A DNA stretch of 64,000 nt from Blautia sp. (GTDB taxonomy: Bacteria > Bacillota > Clostridia > Lachnospirales > Lachnospiraceae). The notes under the pieces were generated by a model. The model saw only the letters and a list, made by a program, of their open reading frames with translations. It did no database searches and was not told where the DNA came from. Position 1 is the stretch's first letter. Each line of letters begins with the position of its first letter. The stretch spans positions 1 through 64,000 of the forward strand of contig JAMPHB010000002.1 in NCBI GenBank assembly GCA_023663685.1, in the 5' to 3' direction. This document shows, piece by piece, positions 52,317 to 61,322 of the stretch. The translations under genes and the position numbers were made by a program.

Positions 52317-53987
52317 CTATACCTCCATGATAATCGGCATAATCATCGGCCGCCGCTTCGTCTCCTTCCAAACGAAATCCCCCAGCGCGTCCTTCACCTC
52401 GTTTTTAATCTTGCCCCAGTCGGAAATCCCGCGATCCATACAGTAATTCATCGTATTTTCCAAAACGGACTTTGCCTCGTCCATCAGGCTTTCGGAATTC
52501 CTCACATAGACAAAGCCGCGCGAGACGATATCCGGCCCTGCGAGCACCTGTCCGCTGCCGACCTCAAGCGTCATCACCACCACAATAATGCCGTCCTCCG
52601 CAAGTCTCTGGCGATCCCTTAAGACAATATTGCCCACATCGCCGACGCCGAGGCCGTCCACCATGATGTTGCCAACCGGCACATGCCCGGTCACCTCCGC
52701 GCCCTGCGCATCGATCTCGAGCACGTCCCCGGAGGAGAGGATCTTGATGTGCTCACTGTCATAGCCCAGCTCCGCCGCAATCTTCGACTGGGCGACCAGA
52801 TGCTTGTACTCCCCATGCACCGGAACAGAATACAGCGGGTTCACAAGCGAGTAGATCAGCTTGATGTCCTCCCTACAGGCATGTCCGCTGACATGCACGT
52901 CCTCGAAAATCACGTTTGCACCCTTGCGCATCAGATCGTTGATGACTCCGGTAACGGACTTCTCATTGCCGGGAATCGGGTGCGAGCTGAATACAATCGT
53001 ATCCGTCGGCTTGATTGCCACCTTCTTGTGCATCCCGGACGCCATGCGGGACAGCGCCGCCATGGACTCGCCCTGGCTTCCGGTGGTGATGATCACCGTC
53101 TTCTCGTCGGGATAGCTCTTTAGCTGATCCACATCAATCAAAATGTTGTCCGGCAGGGACAGATAGCCCAGCTCCGAGGCGATTGAGATGATATTGACCA
53201 TGCTCCGCCCCTCGATGACCACCTTCCTCCCGAACTTGTCCGCCGAGTTGATAATCTGCTGCACCCTGTCCACGTTCGAGGCAAAGGTGGCAATGATAAT
53301 TCTCGTATTCTGACAGTCGGCAAAAATATCGTCCAGCGTCTTTCCCACGGTCTTCTCCGAGTTCGTAAAGCCCGGACGCTCCGCATTGGTGCTGTCGCAG
53401 AGAAGCGCCAGCACTCCCTTCTTTCCAATCTCGCCAAAGCGCTGCAGGTCAATTGCGTCTCCAAATACCGGCGTGTAATCCACCTTGAAATCCCCGGTGT
53501 GCACCACGATTCCCGCCGGAGAATAGATCGCGAGGGCGGCCGCATCCTGAATGCTGTGGTTCGTGCGGATAAATTCTACCCGAAAACAGCCCAGATTGAT
53601 GTGCTGTCCGTACTTGACCACTTTTCGCTTGGTCTTTTTTAACATATCGTGCTCTTCCAGCTTATGCTCAATGATCGCCATGGTAAGCCTCGTGGCGTAG
53701 ATTGGCACATTGATATCCCTGAGTACATAGGGAATCGCGCCGATGTGATCCTCATGCCCGTGCGTGATAAAAAATCCCTTCACCTTGTCGAGATTTTCCT
53801 TCAGATAGGTGACGTCGGGAATCACCAGATCCACGCCGTACATATCATCCTCCGGGAACGCCAGCCCGCAGTCTACCACAACAATACTGTCCTCGTACTC
53901 AAAGGCAGTAATGTTCATGCCAATCTGCTCAAGACCTCCCAGCGGTATGATCTTGAGCTTCTTATTCTGTTTTTCCTTTTTTTTCAT
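52317..53987 (-). CDS. rnj: Ribonuclease J
   Basis: A 556-residue metallo-beta-lactamase-type RNase with both 5' exonuclease and endonuclease roles in RNA decay. The metal motif THGHEDHIGAIPY is near residue 74, then a His in TNHSIQDAAAL, an Asp in HTGDFKVDYTP, the beta-CASP domain with SHPIPGNEK, and HVSGHACREDIK near the end, followed by the C-terminal domain. The gene lies in the ireB-ruvX-DUF1292 operon, 29 bases after DUF1292. Confidence 0.95.
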   Translation of the reverse strand: MKKKEKQNKKLKIIPLGGLEQIGMNITAFEYEDSIVVVDCGLAFPEDDMYGVDLVIPDVTYLKENLDKVKGFFITHGHEDHIGAIPYVLRDINVPIYATRLTMAIIEHKLEEHDMLKKTKRKVVKYGQHINLGCFRVEFIRTNHSIQDAAALAIYSPAGIVVHTGDFKVDYTPVFGDAIDLQRFGEIGKKGVLALLCDSTNAERPGFTNSEKTVGKTLDDIFADCQNTRIIIATFASNVDRVQQIINSADKFGRKVVIEGRSMVNIISIASELGYLSLPDNILIDVDQLKSYPDEKTVIITTGSQGESMAALSRMASGMHKKVAIKPTDTIVFSSHPIPGNEKSVTGVINDLMRKGANVIFEDVHVSGHACREDIKLIYSLVNPLYSVPVHGEYKHLVAQSKIAAELGYDSEHIKILSSGDVLEIDAQGAEVTGHVPVGNIMVDGLGVGDVGNIVLRDRQRLAEDGIIVVVMTLEVGSGQVLAGPDIVSRGFVYVRNSESLMDEAKSVLENTMNYCMDRGISDWGKIKNEVKDALGDFVWKETKRRPMIMPIIMEV

Positions 53988-54016
53988 ATATCCTCCTAAA
54001 TAAATATTTCCGAACC

Positions 54017-54280
54017 TTAAAATCTGACTTCCGTCTCTTCGTCGGCAAGCTCAGAAAACACCTTAGCCAGCGCGGCGAACTCTACATCGTCGTCCACCAT
54101 CTGATAAAGCGTCTCTTCGTCTTCCGCATCAATCTCTTTTAAAATATATGCTTCACAGTCTCCGGCTTCCCTGCCGTCTGAGACCAGTAAATACCGAGTG
54201 CCGTTTAAGACAGTCTCCTCTTCGATTGCAAACTCCGCCACCTCGCCGGTGTCCGGATCCGTAAACTGAATTCTTTCCAT
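54017..54280 (-). CDS. DUF1292 family protein (YrzB type)
   Basis: An 87-residue acidic protein with the DUF1292 pattern: FTDPDTGEVAEFAI, YLLVSDGREAGDCEAYILKE and a C-terminal helix with DDDVEFAALAKVFSEL. The function is unknown. It stands between ruvX and the RNase J gene, in the position of yrzB in Bacillus. Confidence 0.88.
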   Translation of the reverse strand: MERIQFTDPDTGEVAEFAIEEETVLNGTRYLLVSDGREAGDCEAYILKEIDAEDEETLYQMVDDDVEFAALAKVFSELADEETEVRF

Positions 54281-54313
54281 ACTCCCATACCCCGTCAGAT
54301 ACTGTATGCCCTG

Positions 54314-54736
54314 CTATAAACGCAGAGAATCCAGATATCCCTGCAATATAAGCATCGCCGCAATCTCGTCCACATATTCCTTCCGGTTCTCCCTGCGAAT
54401 CCCCATCTCAATCATGGACTTATCCGCCGCCACCGTCGTAAGCCGCTCGTCCCACAGAATCACAGGAAGCTTTGTCCGCGACTCCAAAAGCTCCTTAAAT
54501 TCCTGCGTCCGTTCGCAGCGCTCTCCTTCGGTATTGTTCATGTTTTTCGGGTAGCCGAGGACAATTTTCTCCACATCATATGCCTCCGCCAGCTCCGCGA
54601 TACGCGCAAGTGTCTGCCGGAGCTTTGTGGGCGATTTGCGCCGAATAATCTCCACGCCCTGCGCCGTCAAAAGCAGCTCGTCACTCACCGCGACGCCCAC
54701 GGTCTTTGTCCCGTAATCCAGCCCTAAGATCCGCAT
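54314..54736 (-). CDS. ruvX: Holliday junction resolvase-like RuvX (YqgF)
   Basis: A 140-residue RNase-H-fold protein that processes pre-16S rRNA and may resolve Holliday junctions. It starts [18 protein letters not shown] with the first catalytic Asp, has [11 protein letters not shown] and the late acidic DERLTTVAA and [16 protein letters not shown] start at ATG 54736 to match the family; ATG 54748, which overlaps the ireB end (54741), is also possible. It belongs to an ireB-led operon. Confidence 0.92.
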   Translation of the reverse strand: MRILGLDYGTKTVGVAVSDELLLTAQGVEIIRRKSPTKLRQTLARIAELAEAYDVEKIVLGYPKNMNNTEGERCERTQEFKELLESRTKLPVILWDERLTTVAADKSMIEMGIRRENRKEYVDEIAAMLILQGYLDSLRL

Positions 54737-54740
54737 CCTT

Positions 54741-55007
54741 TTACACATCCCAAGAGTGATTCCTGATATAATCCCGCAGAACCTCCTCCACAAGCTCGTC
54801 CCGCTCTACCTTCATAATCAGGCTCCTCGCATTGTTATGGCTGGTAATATAGGTCGGATCCCCGGACATGATGTAACCGACAATCTGGTTGACCGGATTG
54901 TATCCCTTCTCGCTGAGCGCCTGAAATACAATCTTCAGAACGTCCCGCACCTGAAGCTCTGGCTCCTTTTGTACCGTAAAATATTGTGTGTTGTTTAAAT
55001 TATCCAT
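54741..55007 (-). CDS. ireB: IreB-family regulatory phosphoprotein (DUF965)
   Basis: An 88-residue protein with the IreB sequence pattern: TQYFTVQKE near the N terminus (phosphorylated threonines in Enterococcus IreB are in this region), [39 protein letters not shown], and a helical end. IreB is a target of the PASTA kinase IreK and controls cell-wall stress responses. It heads the ruvX-DUF1292-rnj-mltG-like-trmR-U32 group. Confidence 0.94.
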   Translation of the reverse strand: MDNLNNTQYFTVQKEPELQVRDVLKIVFQALSEKGYNPVNQIVGYIMSGDPTYITSHNNARSLIMKVERDELVEEVLRDYIRNHSWDV

Positions 55008-55118
55008 ATTCCATCACCATGCTTTTATCTTGTCCACAATCACTCTGTCCCTCCATTGTAATCGAAAATGGAAGAAAAAACAACCGTAAACCATAATTTG
55101 TTACAACTTTGTTACGAT

Positions 55119-56450
55119 TTAGGCATTTTCTATTGCAAAAGTCTCCGCGTCAAGCCGCTTTGTCAGGACACCGGAGACAAAAGTGTTCTCCAGATTTTCC
55201 CCGGATTCATATGCCACCCGCACATACTCCGGCGTGTAGCCGACATACCGCTCTTTTCCCGCCACCATCTGCTTCTCCTCAAGGAGCGCTGTGACCGCCT
55301 TTCCCTTATAGTATTCCCGAAATTCCCCGGACATTCGCCGGGCGAGAGCCAAAAGTGCGCTGCTCCGCTCCGCCCTGACCGGCTCCGGCACCTGCCCGTC
55401 CATGCGCGCCGCCCTTGTTCCCTGCCGCCTCGAATACTTGAAGATGTGCATCTCGTAGAAATGGATGCGCTCCAGAAATTCCGCCGTCTGCGCAAACTCC
55501 TCCGCGCTCTCCCCCGGAAAGCCCACGATCACATCCGTCGTGATGGCGGGGTGGGTAAAATAGCGGCGCAGCAGGGCGCAGGCTTTTGCGTACTCCTCTG
55601 TCGTATATTTCCGGTTCATCCGTGCAAGCGTCTCGTCACAGCCGCTCTGCAGGGAGAGATGGAAGTGGGGGCACAGCTTAGGAAGCGCCGACAATGCGCG
55701 TACAAACTCTTCTGTGACAATCTGGGGCTCTAAGGAGCCCAGCCGAATCCGTTCGATTCCCTCCACGCCGTGAATGCTCTGGATCAGATGCAGGAGGCTA
55801 TCCCCCGTATCCACGCCGTAGGAGCTTAAATGGATGCCTGTCAGCACGACCTCCCGGTAAGCGTTTTTTGCCAGACGCTCCACCTCGCAGAGCACACTCT
55901 CCAGGGGGCGGCTCCTGACTCTCCCTCTGGCATAGGGAATGATACAGTAGCTGCAGAACTGGTTACAGCCGTCCTGAACTTTCAGAAATGCCCTCGTATG
56001 CTCCGCCGGTGCGCTGACGGTAAGCTCCTCGAAGGGCAGGACGCCGCAATTGATGTCCGGCACGGACAAGGGCGTCTGTTTCTCCTTTTGCTCCTTTTGT
56101 GCCAGACACTGCTCCAGCAGCTCTATGAGCTCCCCCTTTTGATTATTGCCAATCAAAAGGTCGATGGCCGGATCCTCCCCGGCCTCCTCCTGCCTCGTCT
56201 GGACATAACAGCCCGTGGCAACAATCACCGCACCGGGACTGTTCCGCCTTGCCCTGTGGAGCATCTGTCTGGATTTGCGGTCCGCAATGTTTGTGACCGA
56301 GCAGGTATTGACAATATATACCTCCGCCTCTTCCGAAAAAGGAACAATCTCGTAACCCGCGTTTTCCATGAGCTGGCGCATGGCCTCCGTCTCATATGCA
56401 TTTACCTTGCAGCCCAGATTCTGGAGGGCTGCCCTCTTTCTATTTCCCAT
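55119..56450 (-). CDS. mtaB: tRNA t6A37 methylthiotransferase
   Basis: A 443-residue radical-SAM methylthiotransferase that turns t6A37 into ms2t6A in ANN-decoding tRNAs. N-terminal cluster cysteines in NLGCKVNAYE, NTCSVTN and ATGCYVQ; radical-SAM cluster CNQFCSYC; C-terminal TRAM-like domain. CKVN and the 443-residue length mark MtaB rather than MiaB. It is divergent from the HPr-like gene and ends near the ireB promoter region. Confidence 0.94.
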   Translation of the reverse strand: MGNRKRAALQNLGCKVNAYETEAMRQLMENAGYEIVPFSEEAEVYIVNTCSVTNIADRKSRQMLHRARRNSPGAVIVATGCYVQTRQEEAGEDPAIDLLIGNNQKGELIELLEQCLAQKEQKEKQTPLSVPDINCGVLPFEELTVSAPAEHTRAFLKVQDGCNQFCSYCIIPYARGRVRSRPLESVLCEVERLAKNAYREVVLTGIHLSSYGVDTGDSLLHLIQSIHGVEGIERIRLGSLEPQIVTEEFVRALSALPKLCPHFHLSLQSGCDETLARMNRKYTTEEYAKACALLRRYFTHPAITTDVIVGFPGESAEEFAQTAEFLERIHFYEMHIFKYSRRQGTRAARMDGQVPEPVRAERSSALLALARRMSGEFREYYKGKAVTALLEEKQMVAGKERYVGYTPEYVRVAYESGENLENTFVSGVLTKRLDAETFAIENA

Positions 56451-56478
56451 AGATTTTCACTTTTCTCCACTATTCTGA

Positions 56479-56507
56479 TTGACTTTTCGCGCAAAAACCA
56501 TTACTAT
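56479..56507 (+). promoter_or_regulatory. Sigma-A promoter of the HPr-like gene
   Basis: TTGACT (56479-56484), 17 bases, TACTAT (56502-56507), 35 bases before the ATG; a TAAGGAGG ribosome site follows. Confidence 0.75.
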
Positions 56508-56542
56508 CAAAGGGAAGGGAATACGCTATAAGGAGGTCATCC

Positions 56543-56776
56543 ATGAAGACAGTACAGATATCACTTAATTCCATCGGAAAAGTTAAGTCCTTTGTCAATG
56601 CAATCTCACAATTCGACTACGACTTTGATTTAATCTCCGGCAGATATGTCATTGACGCCAAATCCATCATGGGAATTTTCAGCCTGGATCTCTCCAAGCC
56701 GATTGATTTGGCAATTCATACCGAAAATAGTCTCGACGAGATTATGGAAGTACTTAAGCCTTACATTCTTGAGTAA
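56543..56776 (+). CDS. HPr-like phosphocarrier homologue without the active histidine
   Basis: A 77-residue protein with the HPr fold. The regulatory serine region is clear (DAKSIMGIFSLDLS, Ser41 in the position of Ser46 of HPr), but the phosphorylated-His motif (GxHARPA) reads SIGKVKSFV, so neither His15 nor Arg17 is present. It therefore cannot carry phosphate from enzyme I to PTS sugars. It may act like Crh as a serine-phosphorylated partner of CcpA, or be a sugar sensor. It has its own promoter and terminator (56792-56816). Confidence 0.8.
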   Translation: MKTVQISLNSIGKVKSFVNAISQFDYDFDLISGRYVIDAKSIMGIFSLDLSKPIDLAIHTENSLDEIMEVLKPYILE

Positions 56777-56791
56777 GGCAGACCTAAAAGT

Positions 56792-56816
56792 GCCCCGGTT
56801 TGCGGGGCTTCTTTTT
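56792..56816 (+). terminator. Rho-independent terminator of the HPr-like gene
   Basis: GCCCCG (56792-56797), five-base loop, CGGGGC (56803-56808), then a T-rich run with five T at 56812-56816, starting 15 bases after the stop codon. Confidence 0.9.
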
Positions 56817-56820
56817 ATGT

Positions 56821-56991
56821 GATAAGCTGACTATGTCAATTTACCATAAGGTGCACCTCCATGCAAATCGCTCCGCGATGGGCGGTGCGTAGGTGATAAA
56901 TTGACTATGTCAATTTACCATAAGGTGCACCTCCATGCAAATCGCTCCGCGATGGGCGGTGCGTAGGTGATAAGCTGACACAGTCAGCTTA
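56821..56991. repeat. Tandem structured repeat, 74-bp period, at the thiI gene end
   Basis: Two full 74-base units (from 56821 and 56895) and a partial third one that ends in the thiI stop. Each full unit has a dyad, an outer stem GCACC/GGTGC, unpaired ATGCAAA (56861-56867 in the first), an inner ATCGC-TCC-GCGAT hairpin, and GTAGG. Dyads differ: the second is TAAATTGAC/GTCAATTTA (56897-56917), the third TAAGCTGAC/GTCAGCTTA (56971-56991), both perfect; the first (56823-56843) has one arm of each kind. The stem changes keep pairing, so the structure is under selection or copied. The same design is seen at 8753-8847. thiI ends inside the third dyad. Confidence 0.75.
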
Positions 56992-58162
56992 CCACAAGTA
57001 CTTCAACGGTCTCGATGGCGGTCTGCATCAGGGCATCGATTTTTTCCTCCAGATGCGTCTCCGAGATGCGGATATGCTTCGCACTGGGCTTCGTCACCGG
57101 ATGTTTTGCCACGAAGATGGTGCAGCAGTCCTCGTAGGGCAGAATGGAGGTCTCGTAGGTGTCGATGCGCTCCGCGGTGGCGACGATCTCCTGCTTGTCC
57201 ATGGCGATCAGCGGTCTGTACACGGGAAGCGTGCACACCTCGTTCGTCACCGCAAGGGACTGCATGGTCTGGCTCGCCACCTGCCCGATGCTCTCCCCTG
57301 TCACCAGCCCTAAACATTTCCCTTCACTGGCAAAATGCTCCGCAATCCTCATCATATAACGGCGCATAATGATCGTCAGCTCCTCGTGGGGACATTTCTC
57401 ATAAATATACATCTGAATATCCGTGAAATTCACTACATGCAGGCGGATGGATCCGCTGTAGCGCGCGACTTTTGCCGCCAGATCCAGCACTTTCTGCTTC
57501 GCCCGCTCACTGGTGTAGGGCGGCGCATGGAAGTAGACAGCATCCAGTGTAACGCCCCTCTTTGCCATCCGGTAACCCGCCACCGGGCTGTCGATTCCGC
57601 CGGACAAAAGCAGCATGGCGCGCCCGGCTGTGCCGATGGGCATCCCCCCCGGCCCCGGAAGCTCTGTGGAGTAGATATTGATGAGGGGACGGACTTCAAT
57701 GTGCACCACGACTTCGGGCTGATGCACATCCACCCTCGTCCCGGGAAACGCCTCCAAAATCCGCTCCCCAAGCGCGGCCGCCAGCTCCATCGAGGTCATG
57801 GGATAATTCTTCCTCGCCCGCCTCGCATCCACCTTGAAGGTGAAATGGCTGTCAGGATATGCCTCCCTCACATGCTCCAGCACATGCGAAGCCAGCGCCT
57901 CAAAGCCCTCGTCCTCCACGAGAATGACCGGACAGATCCCGACGATTCCAAAAACTCTCTGGAGCGCCTCCAGCGTCTCCCCGTAATCGTAGTCCCCCTC
58001 CGTCTCCACATAGATGCGGCCGTTCTCCCTGCGGACAGAAAAATCCCCCTCCACCTCCTCAAGCTGACGCTCAATATTGTGCACCAGCGCATCCTCAAAA
58101 AGGTAGCGGTTTTTGCCCTTGACTGCAATCTCCGCGTATTTGATCAAAAAAGCCTTATACAT
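56984..58162 (-). CDS. thiI: tRNA 4-thiouridine synthetase ThiI
   Basis: A 392-residue enzyme. Order: ferredoxin-like N-terminal domain, THUMP domain (about 60-165), then the PP-loop ATPase with SGGIDSPVAG near residue 185 that adenylates U8 of tRNA. The length shows that the C-terminal rhodanese domain with its catalytic Cys is absent, as in the short Bacillus-type ThiI. Sulfur then comes directly from the cysteine desulfurase encoded nine bases upstream. Its stop codon lies in the third dyad of the tandem repeat. Confidence 0.94.
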   Translation of the reverse strand: MYKAFLIKYAEIAVKGKNRYLFEDALVHNIERQLEEVEGDFSVRRENGRIYVETEGDYDYGETLEALQRVFGIVGICPVILVEDEGFEALASHVLEHVREAYPDSHFTFKVDARRARKNYPMTSMELAAALGERILEAFPGTRVDVHQPEVVVHIEVRPLINIYSTELPGPGGMPIGTAGRAMLLLSGGIDSPVAGYRMAKRGVTLDAVYFHAPPYTSERAKQKVLDLAAKVARYSGSIRLHVVNFTDIQMYIYEKCPHEELTIIMRRYMMRIAEHFASEGKCLGLVTGESIGQVASQTMQSLAVTNEVCTLPVYRPLIAMDKQEIVATAERIDTYETSILPYEDCCTIFVAKHPVTKPSAKHIRISETHLEEKIDALMQTAIETVEVLVVS

Positions 58163-58171
58163 AATTACTCC

Positions 58172-59320
58172 TTATTGTCTCGTATATTTCTGCAGGGCGG
58201 GAATGAGCTCCCTGAGCACGGATAATCCATAGTCGATCTCCTCCGCTGTATTTTCGACGGAAAAGCTAAAACGAACCGTGGAATCCAAAAGCTCCGGCGC
58301 AAGCCCGATCGCCCGAAGCGTCTCGCTGGCTGCAGGCTTGTGGGAGGAGCAGGCGCTTCCTGCGGATACATAGATCCCTCTCTCCTCCAGCGCGTGCAAA
58401 AGCACCTCCGCCCGCACGCCCTCCACGCTCATGCTGACTATGTGGGGCGCGGCAAAAGTGCGACAGTTGATGCTCACACCCTTAATCTTTACGGCTTCTT
58501 CGATAAAATGCTCCCGCAGGCCATTCAGCCGCCTTTGCTTTGTCTCGAAATCCTGATAGCTTTTCTCCGCCGCCGCCCCAAGCCCCGCAATCGCCGGGAC
58601 ATTTTCCGTGCCGGAGCGCAGCCCCCTCTGCTGTCCCCCACCGTTTAAGAGCGGACGAAGCTTCGTTTTTTCCCGGACATATAAAAAGCCGCTGCCCTTT
58701 GGTCCCTGAATCTTGTGACCGCTGACGGACATGAGATCCACCTTCATTTTTCCCGGAAAAATCCGCAGCTTGCCGTAGGACTGAATCGCATCCACATGAA
58801 AAAGCGCCCCCGGATTTATCTCCTTAATGATGTCGCCTGCCTCCGCGATGGGCTGAACCGCGCCGATCTCATTGTTCACCTGCATGATGGAAACCAGAAT
58901 CGTGTCCGGGCGGATACTTTTTTTTAATTCCTCCAGTGATATGACCCCGGAAGACCCCGGCGCAAGATAAGTGATCTCAAATCCCTGCTCTTTTAGATAG
59001 TGAATGGGATTCGCCACCGAAGCGTGCTCGATACTTGTCGTGACAATATGACGCCCGGCTCTTTTATTTGCCTCCGCCCCGCCTGCCAGCGCGAGATTGT
59101 TGGACTCCGTCCCCCCGGAGGTAAAACAGATTTCCTTCTCCTGACACTTTAGGGTCTTTGCAATTTTCATCTGTGCATCTTTTATATACCGCTCCGCCAC
59201 AAATCCCTTTTGGTGCAGGGAGGATGGATTCCCGTAATCCTTTGTCAGCACCTCCATCATAAGCTCCGCCGCCTCCCGGCAGCAGCGCGTCGTGGCTGCG
59301 TTATCAAAATAACACTCCAT
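58172..59320 (-). CDS. Cysteine desulfurase (NifS/IscS type)
   Basis: A 382-residue PLP enzyme that takes sulfur from cysteine. It begins CYFDNAATTRC, with the PLP lysine in SGHKIQGPKGSGFL, and the active cysteine is in VSAGSACSSHK. It is followed nine bases later by thiI, as nifZ-thiI in Bacillus, so its main role is probably tRNA thiolation (s4U8). ATG 59320 follows GGGAGG; a frame starting at 59350 overlaps rsmE. Confidence 0.93.
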   Translation of the reverse strand: MECYFDNAATTRCCREAAELMMEVLTKDYGNPSSLHQKGFVAERYIKDAQMKIAKTLKCQEKEICFTSGGTESNNLALAGGAEANKRAGRHIVTTSIEHASVANPIHYLKEQGFEITYLAPGSSGVISLEELKKSIRPDTILVSIMQVNNEIGAVQPIAEAGDIIKEINPGALFHVDAIQSYGKLRIFPGKMKVDLMSVSGHKIQGPKGSGFLYVREKTKLRPLLNGGGQQRGLRSGTENVPAIAGLGAAAEKSYQDFETKQRRLNGLREHFIEEAVKIKGVSINCRTFAAPHIVSMSVEGVRAEVLLHALEERGIYVSAGSACSSHKPAASETLRAIGLAPELLDSTVRFSFSVENTAEEIDYGLSVLRELIPALQKYTRQ

Positions 59321-59333
59321 TCCTTTCCTCCCG

Positions 59334-60074
59334 TTACTCATCCAGCGCATACATCAGCATGGCAAGCGCGGCAGGCCCGGCCGTCTCCGTCCTTAAAATC
59401 CGCCGCCCCAGGGAAATACAGTGAAAACCGCTTTTGTCTGTACAGTCAATCTCCTCCGGCGCAAAACCACCCTCCGGCCCGATCATCAGTCCGATTCCCG
59501 CGCCCTTTGGAATGCCGCTTATAAGCTCTCTTGTGGCCGCAAGCCCGTGCGCCTTTTCGTAAGGAACCAGCATCACAAGGGAGAGTTCTCCTGCCAGCTT
59601 CACCGCCTCCCGAAAGCTCACCGGCATCCGCACTGCAGGAATCACCGAGCGCTTTGCCTGCTTGGCCGCGCTCTCCGCAATCGACTGCCAGCGCTTTATC
59701 TTATTCGCCGCCCTTTTTTCGTCCAGCTTCACCACACAGTTTTTCATAGCTACCGGGATAATCTCATGTACGCCGAGCTCCACCGCCTTCTGTACGACAA
59801 ACTCCATCTTATCCCCCTTGGGCAGCCCCTGAAAGAGGTAGACCTTGTGGACAGGCTCCGTCCCCAGCCTGTCCGCCGCATCGATGCGGGCGAGGACAAG
59901 CTCCGCAGAAATCTCCTCAATACGGCAGAAAAAAGAAACTCCCGCCGGAGTGCTGACCCTGATTTTCTCGCCGGGCCGCATACGGAGTACGTTTTTTATG
60001 TGGTTCACGTCACTCCCGGTAATCTGTACATACTCCGGGCCGGCATGTTCTTCCGGGACAAAAAACTGATACAT
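59334..60074 (-). CDS. rsmE: 16S rRNA m3U1498 methyltransferase
   Basis: A 246-residue SPOUT-class methyltransferase: N-terminal PUA-like domain (MYQFFVPEEHAGP, HIKNVLRMRPGEKIRV), then the knotted domain with LMIGPEGGFAPEEID and SLGRRILRTETAGPAAL, both typical. It methylates U1498 in the decoding region. ATG 60074 has AAGGGG upstream and is closer to the family length than a frame to 60107. It follows prmA by two bases. Confidence 0.93.
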   Translation of the reverse strand: MYQFFVPEEHAGPEYVQITGSDVNHIKNVLRMRPGEKIRVSTPAGVSFFCRIEEISAELVLARIDAADRLGTEPVHKVYLFQGLPKGDKMEFVVQKAVELGVHEIIPVAMKNCVVKLDEKRAANKIKRWQSIAESAAKQAKRSVIPAVRMPVSFREAVKLAGELSLVMLVPYEKAHGLAATRELISGIPKGAGIGLMIGPEGGFAPEEIDCTDKSGFHCISLGRRILRTETAGPAALAMLMYALDE

Positions 60075-60076
60075 AC

Positions 60077-61036
60077 TTATCCCCTTCGGGCGGTAATGTT
60101 CACCCACTCGCCCTGATGATTGACCTCTGTGACCGCAAAGCCTGCCGCCTCGATTGCCGCCCGCACCTCCTGCTCCTTAAAATCAATGATGCCGGAGGTA
60201 ATAAAAAGGCCGCCCTCTTTCAATCTGTCAAAGACCACCGGAGCCATGGGAATGATCACATCTGCCAGAATGTTGGCAACGACGATGTCATAACCGCTTC
60301 CCACCTTTTCCTGCAGCGCCTTATCGTCGATCAGATTCCCCACATAAAAGTCTCCAAGGGACGCATCCAGATGGTTGACCTGCATGTTGTCCCTTGTGGA
60401 GACCATACAGTCGCTGTCCAGATCCGTGCCCACAACAGCCCTTGCGCCAAGCTTGAGCGCCGCAATGGAAAGAATGCCGCTGCCACAGCCCACATCCAGT
60501 ACCTTCGGAGACTTAAGGGTTTTCATGTGCTTAATGAGCTGGCGGATGCAAAGCTGGGTCGTCTCATGCTTTCCCGTGCCAAAGGAAATACCCGGATCAA
60601 TCTCGATGAGCAGCTTGTCCTGATCCGCTGTCTTAAGCTCCTCCCACGTCGGCTTGATTAAGATATCGCCGACCGTGAAGGAGGAAAAGTACTGCTTCCA
60701 GTTGTTGATCCAGTCTAAGTCCTCCGTCTCCGAGGAGATGATAACGCCAGTGCCTGCCTCTACCGTATCCCGCAGCTTCTCGAACGCGCATTTAACTTTT
60801 TTTAGCAGCTCACTCTGGTCGCTGCCGTCATCCTCAATATAGAAGCTCACATGACTGATCCCCTCATCCGCCGGAAGCTCGGGCAGAAAGTCGATAAACA
60901 TATCTGCCTGATCCTCCCGGGAGAGGGGAACATTATCCTCAATCTCGATGCCCTCGATGCCGAGCTCCATAAGCATGGAGCTCATAAAATCCTCGGCCGC
61001 GGTGGTCGTCTCAATCGTGTACTTTTTCCACTTCAT
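60077..61036 (-). CDS. prmA: Ribosomal protein L11 methyltransferase
   Basis: A 319-residue enzyme that methylates ribosomal protein L11. N-terminal recognition domain with a KKYTIETTTAAEDF start, linker, then the SAM domain: VLDVGCGSGILSIAAL, GTDLD and VANILADVIIPMAP. It is co-transcribed with rsmE and lies four bases after a small gene. Confidence 0.94.
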   Translation of the reverse strand: MKWKKYTIETTTAAEDFMSSMLMELGIEGIEIEDNVPLSREDQADMFIDFLPELPADEGISHVSFYIEDDGSDQSELLKKVKCAFEKLRDTVEAGTGVIISSETEDLDWINNWKQYFSSFTVGDILIKPTWEELKTADQDKLLIEIDPGISFGTGKHETTQLCIRQLIKHMKTLKSPKVLDVGCGSGILSIAALKLGARAVVGTDLDSDCMVSTRDNMQVNHLDASLGDFYVGNLIDDKALQEKVGSGYDIVVANILADVIIPMAPVVFDRLKEGGLFITSGIIDFKEQEVRAAIEAAGFAVTEVNHQGEWVNITARRG

Positions 61037-61040
61037 AGCC

Positions 61041-61262
61041 TTATTTACTCCTGCGCTCCTTCAAAAGCCTGTCAAAAATCTCTTCCTCACTCATCGCTTT
61101 CTTGGTCGGAGCATCCAGATTCTCGTATGTCTTCTGCTCATTGACTAACAGAGAATTCGTATTCTCCTTGTATTCCACATCCGAAACCTCATCTGCGTCC
61201 CTGGGAGGCTCATTGCCCTGAAACGCCTTCTGCAGCTCCTCTACAAGATTCTTTTTATCCAT
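61041..61262 (-). CDS. Small charged protein of unknown function before prmA
   Basis: A 73-residue hydrophilic protein from ATG 61262 (GAGGG upstream; an in-frame ATG at 61295 has its ribosome site too close). It is Glu/Lys rich, with a Phe-Asp-Arg-Leu-Leu end (EEEIFDRLLKERRSK). I do not recognise a family. It ends four bases before prmA and probably begins that operon. Confidence 0.55.
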   Translation of the reverse strand: MDKKNLVEELQKAFQGNEPPRDADEVSDVEYKENTNSLLVNEQKTYENLDAPTKKAMSEEEIFDRLLKERRSK

Positions 61263-61322
61263 GCAATCCCTCTTCCCGTCCTTTTGTTCTTCCATGCTCC
61301 TTTTGAGCAGAAATATATTTTA

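Noticed and set aside
56821..56991. CRISPR array
   Set aside because: The 74-base units are directly joined with no variable spacers and no cas gene is near.
57335..58225. Plus-strand frame opposite thiI
   Set aside because: Antisense to ThiI with its intact PP-loop; composition is that of a shadow frame.
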